Source of the DNA: Pseudomonas quercus | GTDB taxonomy: Bacteria; Pseudomonadota; Gammaproteobacteria; Pseudomonadales; Pseudomonadaceae | NCBI RefSeq assembly: GCF_012033695.1 | Contig: NZ_JAAVJI010000010.1 | Coordinates: 118,087 to 182,086, forward strand | DNA length: 64,000 bases | Direction: 5' to 3' | Shown: piece after piece, positions 55,864-63,873 of the stretch | Position numbering within the stretch: the first letter of the stretch is position 1 | Layout: each line of letters starts with the position of its first letter | The notes under the pieces: model-generated | Database searches by the model: none | What the model was told of the DNA's origin: nothing | Seen by the model: the letters and a program-made list of their open reading frames with translations, nothing else | Made by a program: the position numbers and the translations under genes

Positions 55864-56454
55864 ATGATTGGACTTAACACCGCATTGATTTACGTGCTGC
55901 AAACCCTTGGCAGCTTGTACCTGCTGATTGTGCTGCTGCGTTTTGTGCTGCAACTGGTGAGGGCAGACTTCTACAACCCCCTGAGCCAATTCGCGGTGCG
56001 GGCCACTCAACCCCTGCTGCGCCCCATCCGCCGGGTGATTCCCAGCCTGTTCGGCCTGGACATGTCCTCGCTGCTGCTGGCCATCGTCATTCAGTTGGTC
56101 GTAATGGCGCTCACCTTATTACTGGCCTATGGCACCACAGGTAACCCTGTGCAGCTGTTGATCTGGTCGATCATTGGTGTCACTGCGCTGTTTCTGAACA
56201 TCTTCTTCTTCGCCATGATTATCAGTGTGATCCTTTCGTGGGTCGCACCGGCCAGCCACAACCCTGGCGCAGAACTGGTCAACCAGATCTGCGAGCCCAT
56301 ACTGGCACCCTTCCGCCGCCTCCTGCCTAGCCTGGGTGGCCTGGATATCTCGCCGATTCTTGCCTTCATGGTGCTCAAGCTGCTGGACATGCTGGTGATC
56401 AACAACCTGGCGGCCATGACTGGCATGCCGCAGATTCTGCGCACGTTGATCTGA
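55864..56454 (+). CDS. yggT: YggT family membrane protein
   Basis: 196 residues with two YggT repeats, each a helix pair flanking FYNPLSQFAVRATQPLLRPIRRVIPS and HNPGAELVNQICEPILAPFRRLLPS. Role unclear; linked to osmotic or K+ stress in some bacteria. Start AAGGAG is 7 nt upstream. Follows proC by 10 nt. Confidence 0.95.
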   Translation: MIGLNTALIYVLQTLGSLYLLIVLLRFVLQLVRADFYNPLSQFAVRATQPLLRPIRRVIPSLFGLDMSSLLLAIVIQLVVMALTLLLAYGTTGNPVQLLIWSIIGVTALFLNIFFFAMIISVILSWVAPASHNPGAELVNQICEPILAPFRRLLPSLGGLDISPILAFMVLKLLDMLVINNLAAMTGMPQILRTLI

Positions 56455-56596
56455 CCGGTAGGCATAGCATCCTAACCGCCCAGGCGCCGGGCTTTGCCCG
56501 CGCTTGTGATGCTGGGCAAGATAGACAGGGGCAAAGCCTTGCCCCCTTCGCCCCCCCTCCTTATCCTTACGCCTCATTTGAGTGAGAGCAGGGTCG

Positions 56597-57736
56597 ATGC
56601 CTACAGCCTTCCCCGACGATTCGGTTGGTCTGGTCACGCCACAGGTGGCGCGCTTCAGTGAACCGTTGCCCTTGGCCTGTGGCCGCTCGCTGGCCAGTTA
56701 TGAACTGGTCTATGAGACCTATGGCCAGCTCAACAGCACCGCCAGCAACGCTGTCCTGATCTGCCATGCGCTTTCAGGGCATCACCATGCAGCCGGCTTT
56801 CATAGCGAAGCCGATCGCAAACCAGGCTGGTGGGACAGCGCCATTGGCCCAGGCAAGCCCATCGATACCCGCCGGTTCTTTGTGGTTGCCTTGAACAACC
56901 TGGGTGGGTGCAACGGCTCCACAGGGCCTGGCAGTACCGACCCTGTTACGGGCAAGCCGTTTGGGGCGACCTTCCCAGTGCTTACTGTGGAAGACTGGGT
57001 ACACAGCCAGGCCCGCCTGGCCGACAGGCTGGGCATCAAACAGTGGGCGGCCGTGGTGGGCGGCAGCCTGGGCGGCATGCAAGCGCTACAATGGGCGATC
57101 AGCTACCCCGATCGGCTGCGCCATTGTGTGGCCATCGCCTCGGCACCCAAGCTGTCGGCCCAAAACATCGCCTTCAACGAAGTGGCGCGGCAAGCCATCC
57201 TCTCAGACCCTGAATTCCACGGCGGTGACTTCCAGGCTGAAGGCGTGATTCCCAAACGCGGGCTGATGCTGGCACGCATGGTGGGCCACATCACGTACCT
57301 GTCAGATGACTCCATGGGCGAGAAATTCGGCCGAGAGCTCAAAAGCGATCAGCTGGCGTATGACTTTCACAGTGTGGCATTCCAGGTAGAAAGCTACCTG
57401 CGGTATCAGGGTGAAGAGTTTTCCGGGCGGTTCGACGCCAACACCTACCTGTTGATGACCAAGGCGCTGGACTACTTCGACCCCGCGGCTGCCCATGGGG
57501 ATGACCTGGCCAAAACGCTTTCAGGCGTGACGGCAGATTTCTGCATCATGTCCTTTACCACCGACTGGCGCTTCTCACCGGCCCGGTCACGGGAAATCGT
57601 CGATGCACTGATGGCAGCACGCAAAAGTGTGTCCTACCTGGAAATCGATGCGCCCCAGGGCCACGATGCCTTCCTGATCCCCATTCCACGCTATTTGCAG
57701 GCATTTGCCCGCTATATGAACCGTATTGCGATCTGA
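56597..57736 (+). CDS. metX: Homoserine O-acyltransferase MetX (succinyl-type in pseudomonads)
   Basis: A 379-residue alpha/beta hydrolase that activates homoserine for methionine synthesis. The nucleophile Ser157 lies in GGSLGGMQALQW; Asp323 (TTDWRFSP) and His356 (QGHDAFL) complete the triad. In Pseudomonas MetX-type enzymes use succinyl-CoA (MetXS), and MetW increases activity. Acyl choice cannot be settled by reading alone. ATG 56597 is used; the GTG five codons upstream is not supported. A 142-nt gap after yggT may hold its promoter. Confidence 0.95.
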   Translation: MPTAFPDDSVGLVTPQVARFSEPLPLACGRSLASYELVYETYGQLNSTASNAVLICHALSGHHHAAGFHSEADRKPGWWDSAIGPGKPIDTRRFFVVALNNLGGCNGSTGPGSTDPVTGKPFGATFPVLTVEDWVHSQARLADRLGIKQWAAVVGGSLGGMQALQWAISYPDRLRHCVAIASAPKLSAQNIAFNEVARQAILSDPEFHGGDFQAEGVIPKRGLMLARMVGHITYLSDDSMGEKFGRELKSDQLAYDFHSVAFQVESYLRYQGEEFSGRFDANTYLLMTKALDYFDPAAAHGDDLAKTLSGVTADFCIMSFTTDWRFSPARSREIVDALMAARKSVSYLEIDAPQGHDAFLIPIPRYLQAFARYMNRIAI

Positions 57737-57743
57737 GGTGCCC

Positions 57744-58364
57744 ATGAGAGCCGATCTGGAAATCATCCAGGAATGGATACCGGCCGGTAGCCGGGTACTC
57801 GACCTGGGCTGCGGTAATGGCGAACTCCTGGCGTGGTTGCGCGACCACAAAGGCGTGACCGGCTACGGCCTGGAAATCGACCCTGACAACATCAATGAAT
57901 GCGTGCGCAAAGGCGTGAACGTGATTGAGCAGAACGTCGACAAGGGGCTGGGCAATTTCGCCAGCAACAGTTTCGATGTGGTAGTCATGACCCAGGCCCT
58001 GCAGGCCATGGAGTACCCGGACCGTATTCTGGAAGAGATGCTACGGGTTGGCCGGCAATGCATCATCACCTTCCCCAATTTCGGCCACTGGCGTTGCCGC
58101 TGGTACCTGGCCACCAAAGGGCGCATGCCGGTGTCAGAATTCCTGCCCTATACCTGGTACAACACGCCTAACATCCACTTCTGCACCTTCGAAGATTTCG
58201 AAGCCCTGTGCCGGGAGCGCAATGCACAAGTACTGGAACGCCTGGCGGTCGATCACCAGCACCGCCATGGCTGGGCCAGCCGGGCCTGGCCCAACCTGCT
58301 GGGCGAGATTGGCATCTATCGGCTGAGCAGCCCCCAGCTGCGCCCTGAACATATGGCCGTTTGA
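57744..58364 (+). CDS. metW: Methionine biosynthesis protein MetW
   Basis: 206 residues with a methyltransferase-like fold (VLDLGCGNGELLAWL) and the MetW-specific VMTQALQAMEYPDRILEEMLRVG and FPNFGHWRCRWYLATKGRMP. It forms the functional homoserine acyltransferase with MetX. TGAGG is 5 nt upstream, and the gap from metX is 7 nt. In other Pseudomonas a DUF4426 gene follows; here it is missing. Confidence 0.97.
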   Translation: MRADLEIIQEWIPAGSRVLDLGCGNGELLAWLRDHKGVTGYGLEIDPDNINECVRKGVNVIEQNVDKGLGNFASNSFDVVVMTQALQAMEYPDRILEEMLRVGRQCIITFPNFGHWRCRWYLATKGRMPVSEFLPYTWYNTPNIHFCTFEDFEALCRERNAQVLERLAVDHQHRHGWASRAWPNLLGEIGIYRLSSPQLRPEHMAV

Positions 58365-58461
58365 CCGTTTGGCCCCCGCGCTTGCCCCCGCCACTGTCGA
58401 GGGGCATGCTGCCCGCTATTTTTCGGCGCGCTACCGCCGATACGGATGAAGCCCTTACCTC

Positions 58462-59058
58462 ATGATTACGCTTACGCAGTTGGTACTCGCCAGCCATAAC
58501 GCCGGCAAGCTCAAAGAACTCCAGGCCATGCTGGGCCACCAGGTGCACCTGCGCTCGGTGGGCGAGTTCAGCCAGGCCGAGCCGGAAGAAACCGGGCTGT
58601 CCTTTGTTGAGAATGCCATTCTCAAAGCCCGCAATGCTTCACGCCTGTCGGGCCTGCCCGCACTGGCGGACGACTCAGGGCTGGCCGTGGACCACTTGGG
58701 CGGCGCGCCAGGCATCTATTCTGCTCGCTACGCCGATGGGCAGGGTGATGCAGCCAACAATGCCAAACTGCTGGCTGCCCTTGAAGGTTTGCCTGAAGCC
58801 GAGCGTGGCGCGCAGTTCGTCTGCGTACTGGCGCTAGTGCGCCATGCCGACGACCCGCTGCCCATCCTGTGCGAAGGCCTGTGGCATGGCCGTATTCTGC
58901 AGGCGGCCAGCGGTGCCAATGGCTTTGGCTACGATCCACTGTTCTGGGTGCCTGAGCGCAACTGCTCCAGTGCTGAACTCAGCCCTACCGAAAAGAACCA
59001 GCTCAGCCATCGGGCACGTGCCATGGCCCTGTTGCGCCAGCGCTTGGGCGTTGAGTGA
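58462..59058 (+). CDS. rdgB: dITP/XTP pyrophosphatase RdgB
   Basis: A 198-residue house-cleaning NTPase. LASHNAGKLKELQAML, LADDSGLAVDHLGGAPGIYSARYA, and GANGFGYDPLFWVP are the Ham1/RdgB motifs for removing deaminated purine nucleotides. It overlaps the hemW start by 4 nt (GTGA) and begins 97 nt after metW. Confidence 0.97.
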   Translation: MITLTQLVLASHNAGKLKELQAMLGHQVHLRSVGEFSQAEPEETGLSFVENAILKARNASRLSGLPALADDSGLAVDHLGGAPGIYSARYADGQGDAANNAKLLAALEGLPEAERGAQFVCVLALVRHADDPLPILCEGLWHGRILQAASGANGFGYDPLFWVPERNCSSAELSPTEKNQLSHRARAMALLRQRLGVE

Positions 59059-60203
59059 CGCCGATGCCTGACTTGCCGCCATTGGCGTTGTACATCCATA
59101 TCCCGTGGTGTGTTCGAAAGTGCCCTTATTGCGACTTCAACTCCCATGCAGCCGGGCCGGACATCCCTGAAGACGCCTATGTCAGCGCGTTGCTGGACGA
59201 CTTCGACCGAGAGCTGCCGGGAGCTCTAGGCAGGCCGCTGACGTCTATCTTCTTTGGCGGTGGCACACCCAGCCTGTTCAGTGCGGTAGCGTTGGGTCGT
59301 TTGCTGGACGGGCTGCGCGCGCGCATTCCTATGGCCGCTGACGTGGAAATTACCCTTGAGGCCAACCCAGGCACGTTCGAACAGAACAAGTTCACAGCCT
59401 ACCGCGCGTTGGGCATCAACCGGCTATCCATCGGCGTGCAGAGCTTCCAGGCCGACAAGCTTGAAGCGCTGGGGCGTATCCACAGTGGCGATGAAGCGCT
59501 GCGGGCTGCGGAAATGGCGCGGCGGGCGGGGTTCGATAACTTCAACCTGGACTTGATGCACGGCTTGCCCGGCCAAAGCCAGGACGAAGCACTGGGCGAC
59601 CTGCGCCAAGCCATCGCGCTCGCCCCTACGCACCTGTCCTGGTACCAACTGACCCTGGAACCCAATACGGTGTTCTGGAACCAGCCGCCTCAGTTGCCTG
59701 AAGACGACATTCTCTGGGATATCCAGGAGGCCGGGCAGGCCCTGCTAGCCAGTGCAGGCTTTGCCCAGTACGAAGTGTCGGCCTACGCCCGGCCGGGCCG
59801 TGCGGCACGGCATAACCTCAATTACTGGAGCTTCGGGGATTTCATCGGCATCGGCGCTGGGGCCCACGGCAAGCTTACGGCAGCGGACGGCACCGTACGG
59901 CGTACCTGGAAAACCCGCCTGCCCAAGGACTACCTGAACCTGGCCAAACCTTTCATGGCAGGCGACAAGGTACTCGAACCAGAAGAATTGCCGTTCGAGT
60001 TTCTGATGAATGCCTTGCGGCTGACCGATGGCGTGCCTGCCGCGCTGTTCACGGCACGCACCGGCTTGCCATTGGCTGCCCTGGCCGAAGGCCGCGCTGT
60101 GGCCGAACGCAAAGGCCTGCTGCTGGCAGATCCCGAGCGGCTGGCCGCGACCCCACGAGGCCAGCTGTTTCTCAACGACCTTCTGCAACTGTTTTTGACC
60201 TAA
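59055..60203 (+). CDS. hemW: Radical SAM heme chaperone HemW
   Basis: 382 residues. CVRKCPYCDF holds the three Cys of the 4Fe-4S cluster; GGGTPSLF and the heme-binding motif HNLNYW (HNxxYW) separate HemW from the coproporphyrinogen dehydrogenase HemN. It delivers heme to respiratory enzymes. GTG 59055 overlaps the rdgB stop; ATG 59064 is the alternative and is equally plausible. Confidence 0.95.
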   Translation: MTPMPDLPPLALYIHIPWCVRKCPYCDFNSHAAGPDIPEDAYVSALLDDFDRELPGALGRPLTSIFFGGGTPSLFSAVALGRLLDGLRARIPMAADVEITLEANPGTFEQNKFTAYRALGINRLSIGVQSFQADKLEALGRIHSGDEALRAAEMARRAGFDNFNLDLMHGLPGQSQDEALGDLRQAIALAPTHLSWYQLTLEPNTVFWNQPPQLPEDDILWDIQEAGQALLASAGFAQYEVSAYARPGRAARHNLNYWSFGDFIGIGAGAHGKLTAADGTVRRTWKTRLPKDYLNLAKPFMAGDKVLEPEELPFEFLMNALRLTDGVPAALFTARTGLPLAALAEGRAVAERKGLLLADPERLAATPRGQLFLNDLLQLFLT

Positions 60204-60212
60204 GGACCCGAG

Positions 60213-60536
60213 ATGGAACCGCTACTGGATGTGCTTGAAACAATGTCGCGCTGGTGCCGAGGCAACCTGTCGGAAATTGCCCTGGCATTGGTAGGCTGCG
60301 CGCTGGTGCTGTTCGGCTCCCATGTGAAAAATTGGGGCGCGCAGAAAGTAGGGAGCTTCAGCGGCGCATTACGCGCCCCGGCCCTAGCATTAGGTTGCGC
60401 AGTGGGCAGTGGCGCGTTGCTGATTCATGCCACACCTTGGGTATTGCGTGGTTTGCAGCAATTCAACAACTACAGCCTGGCACCCGCATTGATTGCAGTA
60501 TTGGTGGCCATTGGAGTGGTGGCTGATAGGAAATAG
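60213..60536 (+). CDS. DUF3392 family membrane protein
   Basis: 107 residues with three hydrophobic segments; the conserved NLSEIALALVGCALVLFGSHVKNW and PALALGCAVGSGALLIHATPWVLRGLQQFNN mark DUF3392. Function unknown. It follows hemW by 9 nt and is surely co-transcribed. Confidence 0.9.
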   Translation: MEPLLDVLETMSRWCRGNLSEIALALVGCALVLFGSHVKNWGAQKVGSFSGALRAPALALGCAVGSGALLIHATPWVLRGLQQFNNYSLAPALIAVLVAIGVVADRK

Positions 60537-60544
60537 CCAAACTA

Positions 60545-60622
60545 CTGTAGGAAGAGGGCGAAGCCCGCGAACAAACGCGCTAAGGCGCAGAGGTATTCGC
60601 GGGCTTTGCCCGCTCCCTACAG
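60545..60622. repeat. Long inverted repeat (27-nt arms) between convergent DUF3392 and trmB, REP-like and probably a bidirectional terminator
   Basis: The arm 60545-60571 (starts ctgtaggaagagggcg) is nearly fully complementary to 60596-60622 (ends gctccctacag), with a 24-nt loop that itself contains gcgctaaggcgc. Such ctgtagg...cctacag elements are common extragenic repeats in P. putida. Confidence 0.8.
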
Positions 60623-60631
60623 AGGCAACGG

Positions 60632-61354
60632 TTAATCTACCCGCTCGAACTTCAAATCCCATACCCCATGCCCCAACCGCTCGCCACGGCGCTCGAACTT
60701 GGTGATGGGGCGTTCGCTGGGCCGCTCCACGCAACCACCGCCAACAGCCTGGTTACGGTAGCCAGGTGCCACGTTCATGACTTCCAGCATGTACTCGGCG
60801 TAAGGCTCCCAGTCGGTGGCCATGTGCAACACGCCGCCGGGCTTGAGCTTGGTGCGTACCAGTTCGGCAAAGGCTGGCTGCACGATGCGCCGCTTGTGGT
60901 GGCGGCTCTTGTGCCAAGGGTCGGGGAAGAACAGCATCAACCGGTCCAGGCTGGCATCGGCCACGCAGCGCTTGAGCACTTCGATCGCATCGCAGTCGTA
61001 CACGCGCAGGTTCTTCAAACCTTGTGTAAGCACACCGTTGAGCAGTGCGCCCACACCTGGCCGGTGGACTTCCACGCCAATGAAATCCTGTTCTGGCGCA
61101 GCGGCGGCCATTTCCAGTAGGGAATGCCCCATACCGAAGCCGATTTCCAACGTTCGTGGGGCCGCACGGCCAAACACTTGGTCGAAGTCTACAGGTGCGT
61201 CGGCCAACGGCAGGATAAACAATGGCCCGCCTTGCTCCAGGCCTCGCTGCTGACCTTCAGTCATGCGGCCAGCGCGCATTACGAAACTTTTGATGGCACG
61301 GTGGTGGGCCGGGGTGCCCTCACCCTCAGCCGGGGTGTTATGCGAATCAGTCAT
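60632..61354 (-). CDS. trmB: tRNA (guanine-N7-)-methyltransferase TrmB
   Basis: A 240-residue class I methyltransferase making m7G46 in tRNA. LEIGFGMGHSLLEMA binds SAM, FIGVEVHRPGVG, LMLFFPDPWHKSRHHKRRIVQPAF and TDWEPYAEYM are diagnostic. It starts 8 nt after thiG ends, in the thiS-thiG-trmB run. Confidence 0.97.
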   Translation of the reverse strand: MTDSHNTPAEGEGTPAHHRAIKSFVMRAGRMTEGQQRGLEQGGPLFILPLADAPVDFDQVFGRAAPRTLEIGFGMGHSLLEMAAAAPEQDFIGVEVHRPGVGALLNGVLTQGLKNLRVYDCDAIEVLKRCVADASLDRLMLFFPDPWHKSRHHKRRIVQPAFAELVRTKLKPGGVLHMATDWEPYAEYMLEVMNVAPGYRNQAVGGGCVERPSERPITKFERRGERLGHGVWDLKFERVD

Positions 61355-61362
61355 GGACGCTC

Positions 61363-62157
61363 TTATTTGATCAGGCCATCCAGCGGTGAAGACGCGCTGG
61401 CATAGAGTTTTTTCGGCATGCGACCGGCCAGCCAGGCCAGGCGGCCGGCAATGATCGCGTGTTTCATCGCTTCGGCCATTTGCACGGGATTCTGTGCATG
61501 CGCGATGGCCGAGTTCATCAGCACGGCTTCGCAGCCCAGCTCCATGGCAATGGCAGCATCCGACGCAGTACCCACACCGGCATCCACGAGTACGGGCACC
61601 TTGGCTTCTTCCAGGATGATCTGCAGGTTGTAAGGGTTGCAGATGCCCAGCCCTGTACCGATCAGCCCCGCCAGCGGCATGACCGCGATGCAGCCGATTT
61701 CGGCCAGTTGGCGTGCAATGATCGGGTCGTCGCTGGTGTACACCATCACGTCAAACCCTTCCTTGACCAGCGTTTCGGCGGCCTTGAGGGTTTCGATCAC
61801 GTTGGGGAAGAGGGTTTTCTGGTCAGCCAGTACTTCCAGTTTCACCAGGTTGTGGCCGTCGAGCAGCTCACGGGCCAGGCGACAGGTGCGTACGGCTTCC
61901 AGGGCGTCGTAGCAGCCTGCAGTATTGGGCAGGATGGTGTAACGGCTGGGCGGCAACACGTCCAGCAGGTTGGGTTCCCCTGGGTTCTGGCCGATGTTGG
62001 TGCGGCGTACGGCAACCGTCACAATCTCGGCCCCGGACGCTTCGATGGCCTGGCGGGTTTCTTCCAGATCGCGGTACTTGCCCGTGCCCACCAGCAGGCG
62101 GGATTGGTAGGTACGGCCAGCGAGAACGAACGGCTTGTCGCTGCGGGAGGTACTCAT
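61363..62157 (-). CDS. thiG: Thiazole synthase
   Basis: 264 residues; builds the thiazole phosphate of thiamine from DXP, dehydroglycine and ThiS thiocarboxylate. RLLVGTGKYRDLEETRQAIEASGAEIVTVAVRR, LVKLEVL (Schiff-base Lys), VMPLAGLIGTGLGI and VDAGVGTASDAAIAMELG are typical. ATG 62157 has GAGGAT upstream; the upstream extension of the frame is not supported. It follows thiS by 43 nt. Confidence 0.97.
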   Translation of the reverse strand: MSTSRSDKPFVLAGRTYQSRLLVGTGKYRDLEETRQAIEASGAEIVTVAVRRTNIGQNPGEPNLLDVLPPSRYTILPNTAGCYDALEAVRTCRLARELLDGHNLVKLEVLADQKTLFPNVIETLKAAETLVKEGFDVMVYTSDDPIIARQLAEIGCIAVMPLAGLIGTGLGICNPYNLQIILEEAKVPVLVDAGVGTASDAAIAMELGCEAVLMNSAIAHAQNPVQMAEAMKHAIIAGRLAWLAGRMPKKLYASASSPLDGLIK

Positions 62158-62200
62158 TGGATAATCCTCATAGGTGGGTGAACAGGGGACACAGGCAGGG

Positions 62201-62401
62201 CTAGCCACCACCGATGGCTTGCACCACTTCCACCTGGTCACCCTCGTTCAGTAGCGTGCTGGCATGTGCGCTTCTAGGCACGATGTCCAGGTTCAGCTCG
62301 ACAGCGACACGACGCTCGGCCAGATCCATGCGGGCCAATAGGCCAGCGACCGTTTCACCGTCGGGCAGCTCGAAGGCATCTCCGTTCAACTGTATGCGCA
62401 T
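62201..62401 (-). CDS. thiS: Sulfur carrier protein ThiS
   Basis: A 66-residue ubiquitin-like protein ending in the Gly-Gly (AIGGG) that is thiocarboxylated. MRIQLNGDAFELPDGETVAGLLARM is the typical N-terminus; an in-frame ATG four codons upstream lacks support. Its partner thiG is next. Confidence 0.95.
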   Translation of the reverse strand: MRIQLNGDAFELPDGETVAGLLARMDLAERRVAVELNLDIVPRSAHASTLLNEGDQVEVVQAIGGG

Positions 62402-62482
62402 GTAGGGCGCCATCTGGAAAAGTGAGGGCGTGCATTCTAGCCCGATCCCCCTTCTCGACCAAGGCGCGTGCGACGGCCAGGC

Positions 62483-62854
62483 TCAGCCCAGGCGCCAGGC
62501 AGCTAGCCCCAGGCAGGCCCAGCCCGCCAGGAAAGCCAGCCCACCGAAGGGTGTAATGATCCCCAAGCGGGCGACACCGGTCAGGGTAAGTGCGTAGAGG
62601 CTGCCGGAAAACAAGACGATACCCAGGCAAAACGACGCGCCCGCCCAACCGATCAGGCGGCCCGGCAGCACGTTAGCCAACACGGCAACGCCTAGCAAGG
62701 CCAGGGCGTGAACCAGTTGGTATTGCACACCCGTTTGAAAGATAGCCAGGTACTCAGGCGTGAGACGGCCTTTGAGGCCGTGAGCAGCAAAAGCACCCAA
62801 GCCAACACCGGTAAAGCCGAAAACGGCCGCCAACATCAGGAAACTACGCAACAT
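62483..62854 (-). CDS. DUF423 family membrane protein
   Basis: 123 residues with four hydrophobic segments; FGFTGVGLGAFAAHGLKGRL, YQLVHALALL and PFGGLAFLAGWACL are the DUF423 (YgdD) signature. Role unknown. It is divergent from mtgA and upstream of thiS on the same strand. Confidence 0.94.
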   Translation of the reverse strand: MLRSFLMLAAVFGFTGVGLGAFAAHGLKGRLTPEYLAIFQTGVQYQLVHALALLGVAVLANVLPGRLIGWAGASFCLGIVLFSGSLYALTLTGVARLGIITPFGGLAFLAGWACLGLAAWRLG

Positions 62855-62888
62855 AAAGGTTCGTCCAGATCGACAGGCATCAGGCCTG

Positions 62889-62894
62889 TATAAT
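62889..62894 (+). promoter_or_regulatory. Perfect -10 box (TATAAT) of mtgA
   Basis: Consensus TATAAT, 31 nt before ATG 62926. No good -35 at standard spacing was seen. It overlaps an in-frame ATG at 62893, which therefore cannot be the mtgA start if this promoter is used. Confidence 0.7.
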
Positions 62895-62925
62895 GGCCCG
62901 CTCTTTCGGCCGGGCCAAGCTCACT

Positions 62926-63648
62926 ATGCTAGGGACTTTACTGCACCACATTCGTCGCGTTCTCATGTGGTTTGTCATTGGTAGCGTAGCGCTGGTACTG
63001 GTGCTTCGCTGGGTACCGCCACCTGGCACGGCCTTGATGGTGGAACGCAAGGTTCAGTCGTGGCTCGACGGCCAGCCCATAGACCTGCAGCGCACATGGC
63101 GCCCTTGGAGCAGCCTGCCAGACGACTTGAAAGTCGCGGTTATCGCGGGTGAAGACCAGAAATTTCCCTTCCACTGGGGTTTTGACCTTCAGGCCATACG
63201 TGCCGCGTTTTCCCACAACGAGCAAGGTGGTGCACTTCGAGGCGCCAGTACGCTCAGCCAGCAAGTATCCAAGAACATGTTCCTGTGGTCTGGGCGTAGC
63301 TACCTGCGCAAAGGGCTGGAAGCCTGGTTCACGGTATTGATCGAGGTGCTGTGGCCCAAGCAGCGTATTCTTGAGGTCTACCTCAACAGTGCTGAATGGG
63401 ATGACGGCGTATTCGGTGCGGAAGCGGCAGCGCAGCACCACTTCCATACCAGCGCAACCAACCTCTCACGCCAACAGGCCAGCCTGCTCGCAGCTGTGTT
63501 GCCTGCACCACGGGAGTGGAGTGCTGCAAGGCCCAGCCCGTATGTACTGCGCCGGGCAGCATGGATTCGGCAGCAGATGGGGCAATTGGGCGGGGCGGAT
63601 TACCTGAACAACCTGAACAAGGCCAGAGCCCTGCCTTGGGCAGATTAA
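62926..63648 (+). CDS. mtgA: Monofunctional biosynthetic peptidoglycan transglycosylase MtgA
   Basis: A 240-residue GT51 enzyme polymerising lipid II. One N-terminal anchor (VLMWFVIGSVALVLVLRWV), then AVIAGEDQKFPFHWGFD with the catalytic Glu, GASTLSQQVSKNMFLWSGRSYLRKGLEAW and ILEVYLNSAEWDDGVFGAEAAAQHHF. ATG 62926 matches known MtgA N-termini; the ATG at 62893 overlaps a consensus -10 box. In related genomes rpoH lies nearby downstream; here an IS element begins 225 nt after the stop. Confidence 0.96.
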   Translation: MLGTLLHHIRRVLMWFVIGSVALVLVLRWVPPPGTALMVERKVQSWLDGQPIDLQRTWRPWSSLPDDLKVAVIAGEDQKFPFHWGFDLQAIRAAFSHNEQGGALRGASTLSQQVSKNMFLWSGRSYLRKGLEAWFTVLIEVLWPKQRILEVYLNSAEWDDGVFGAEAAAQHHFHTSATNLSRQQASLLAAVLPAPREWSAARPSPYVLRRAAWIRQQMGQLGGADYLNNLNKARALPWAD

Positions 63649-63732
63649 GCTAACCCGTCGTATCGGAAACTGTAGGCGCTGCCATAGCCGGCAGATCAAG
63701 CCTTCCCAAACCCTGAAACATCGGAAAAAGCT

Positions 63733-63869
63733 GTTCCCTGGCTGCGCCAGGTCCTACAGGATTTGCACCAGGCTGTGCGCTGTGGGAGCTGGCGTAGCCG
63801 GCGAACCTGGCCGTACAGACACTTGGGATATCAGGTGCAATTCGTTCCCTAGCTGCGCCAGGTCCTACA
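63733..63869. repeat. Pair of extragenic repeats in mtgA downstream region
   Basis: Two copies (63733-63758 and 63844-63869) of a 26-nt sequence beginning gttccct and ending gcgccaggtcctaca, differing at one position, flank a REP-like gtgggagctggcgtagccgg at 63781-63800. The IS element starts 4 nt after the second copy. Confidence 0.75.
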
Positions 63870-63873
63870 AGAC

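Noticed and set aside
62893..62925. Upstream ATG extending mtgA by 11 codons
   Set aside because: It overlaps a perfect TATAAT box and would add residues absent from known MtgA proteins.
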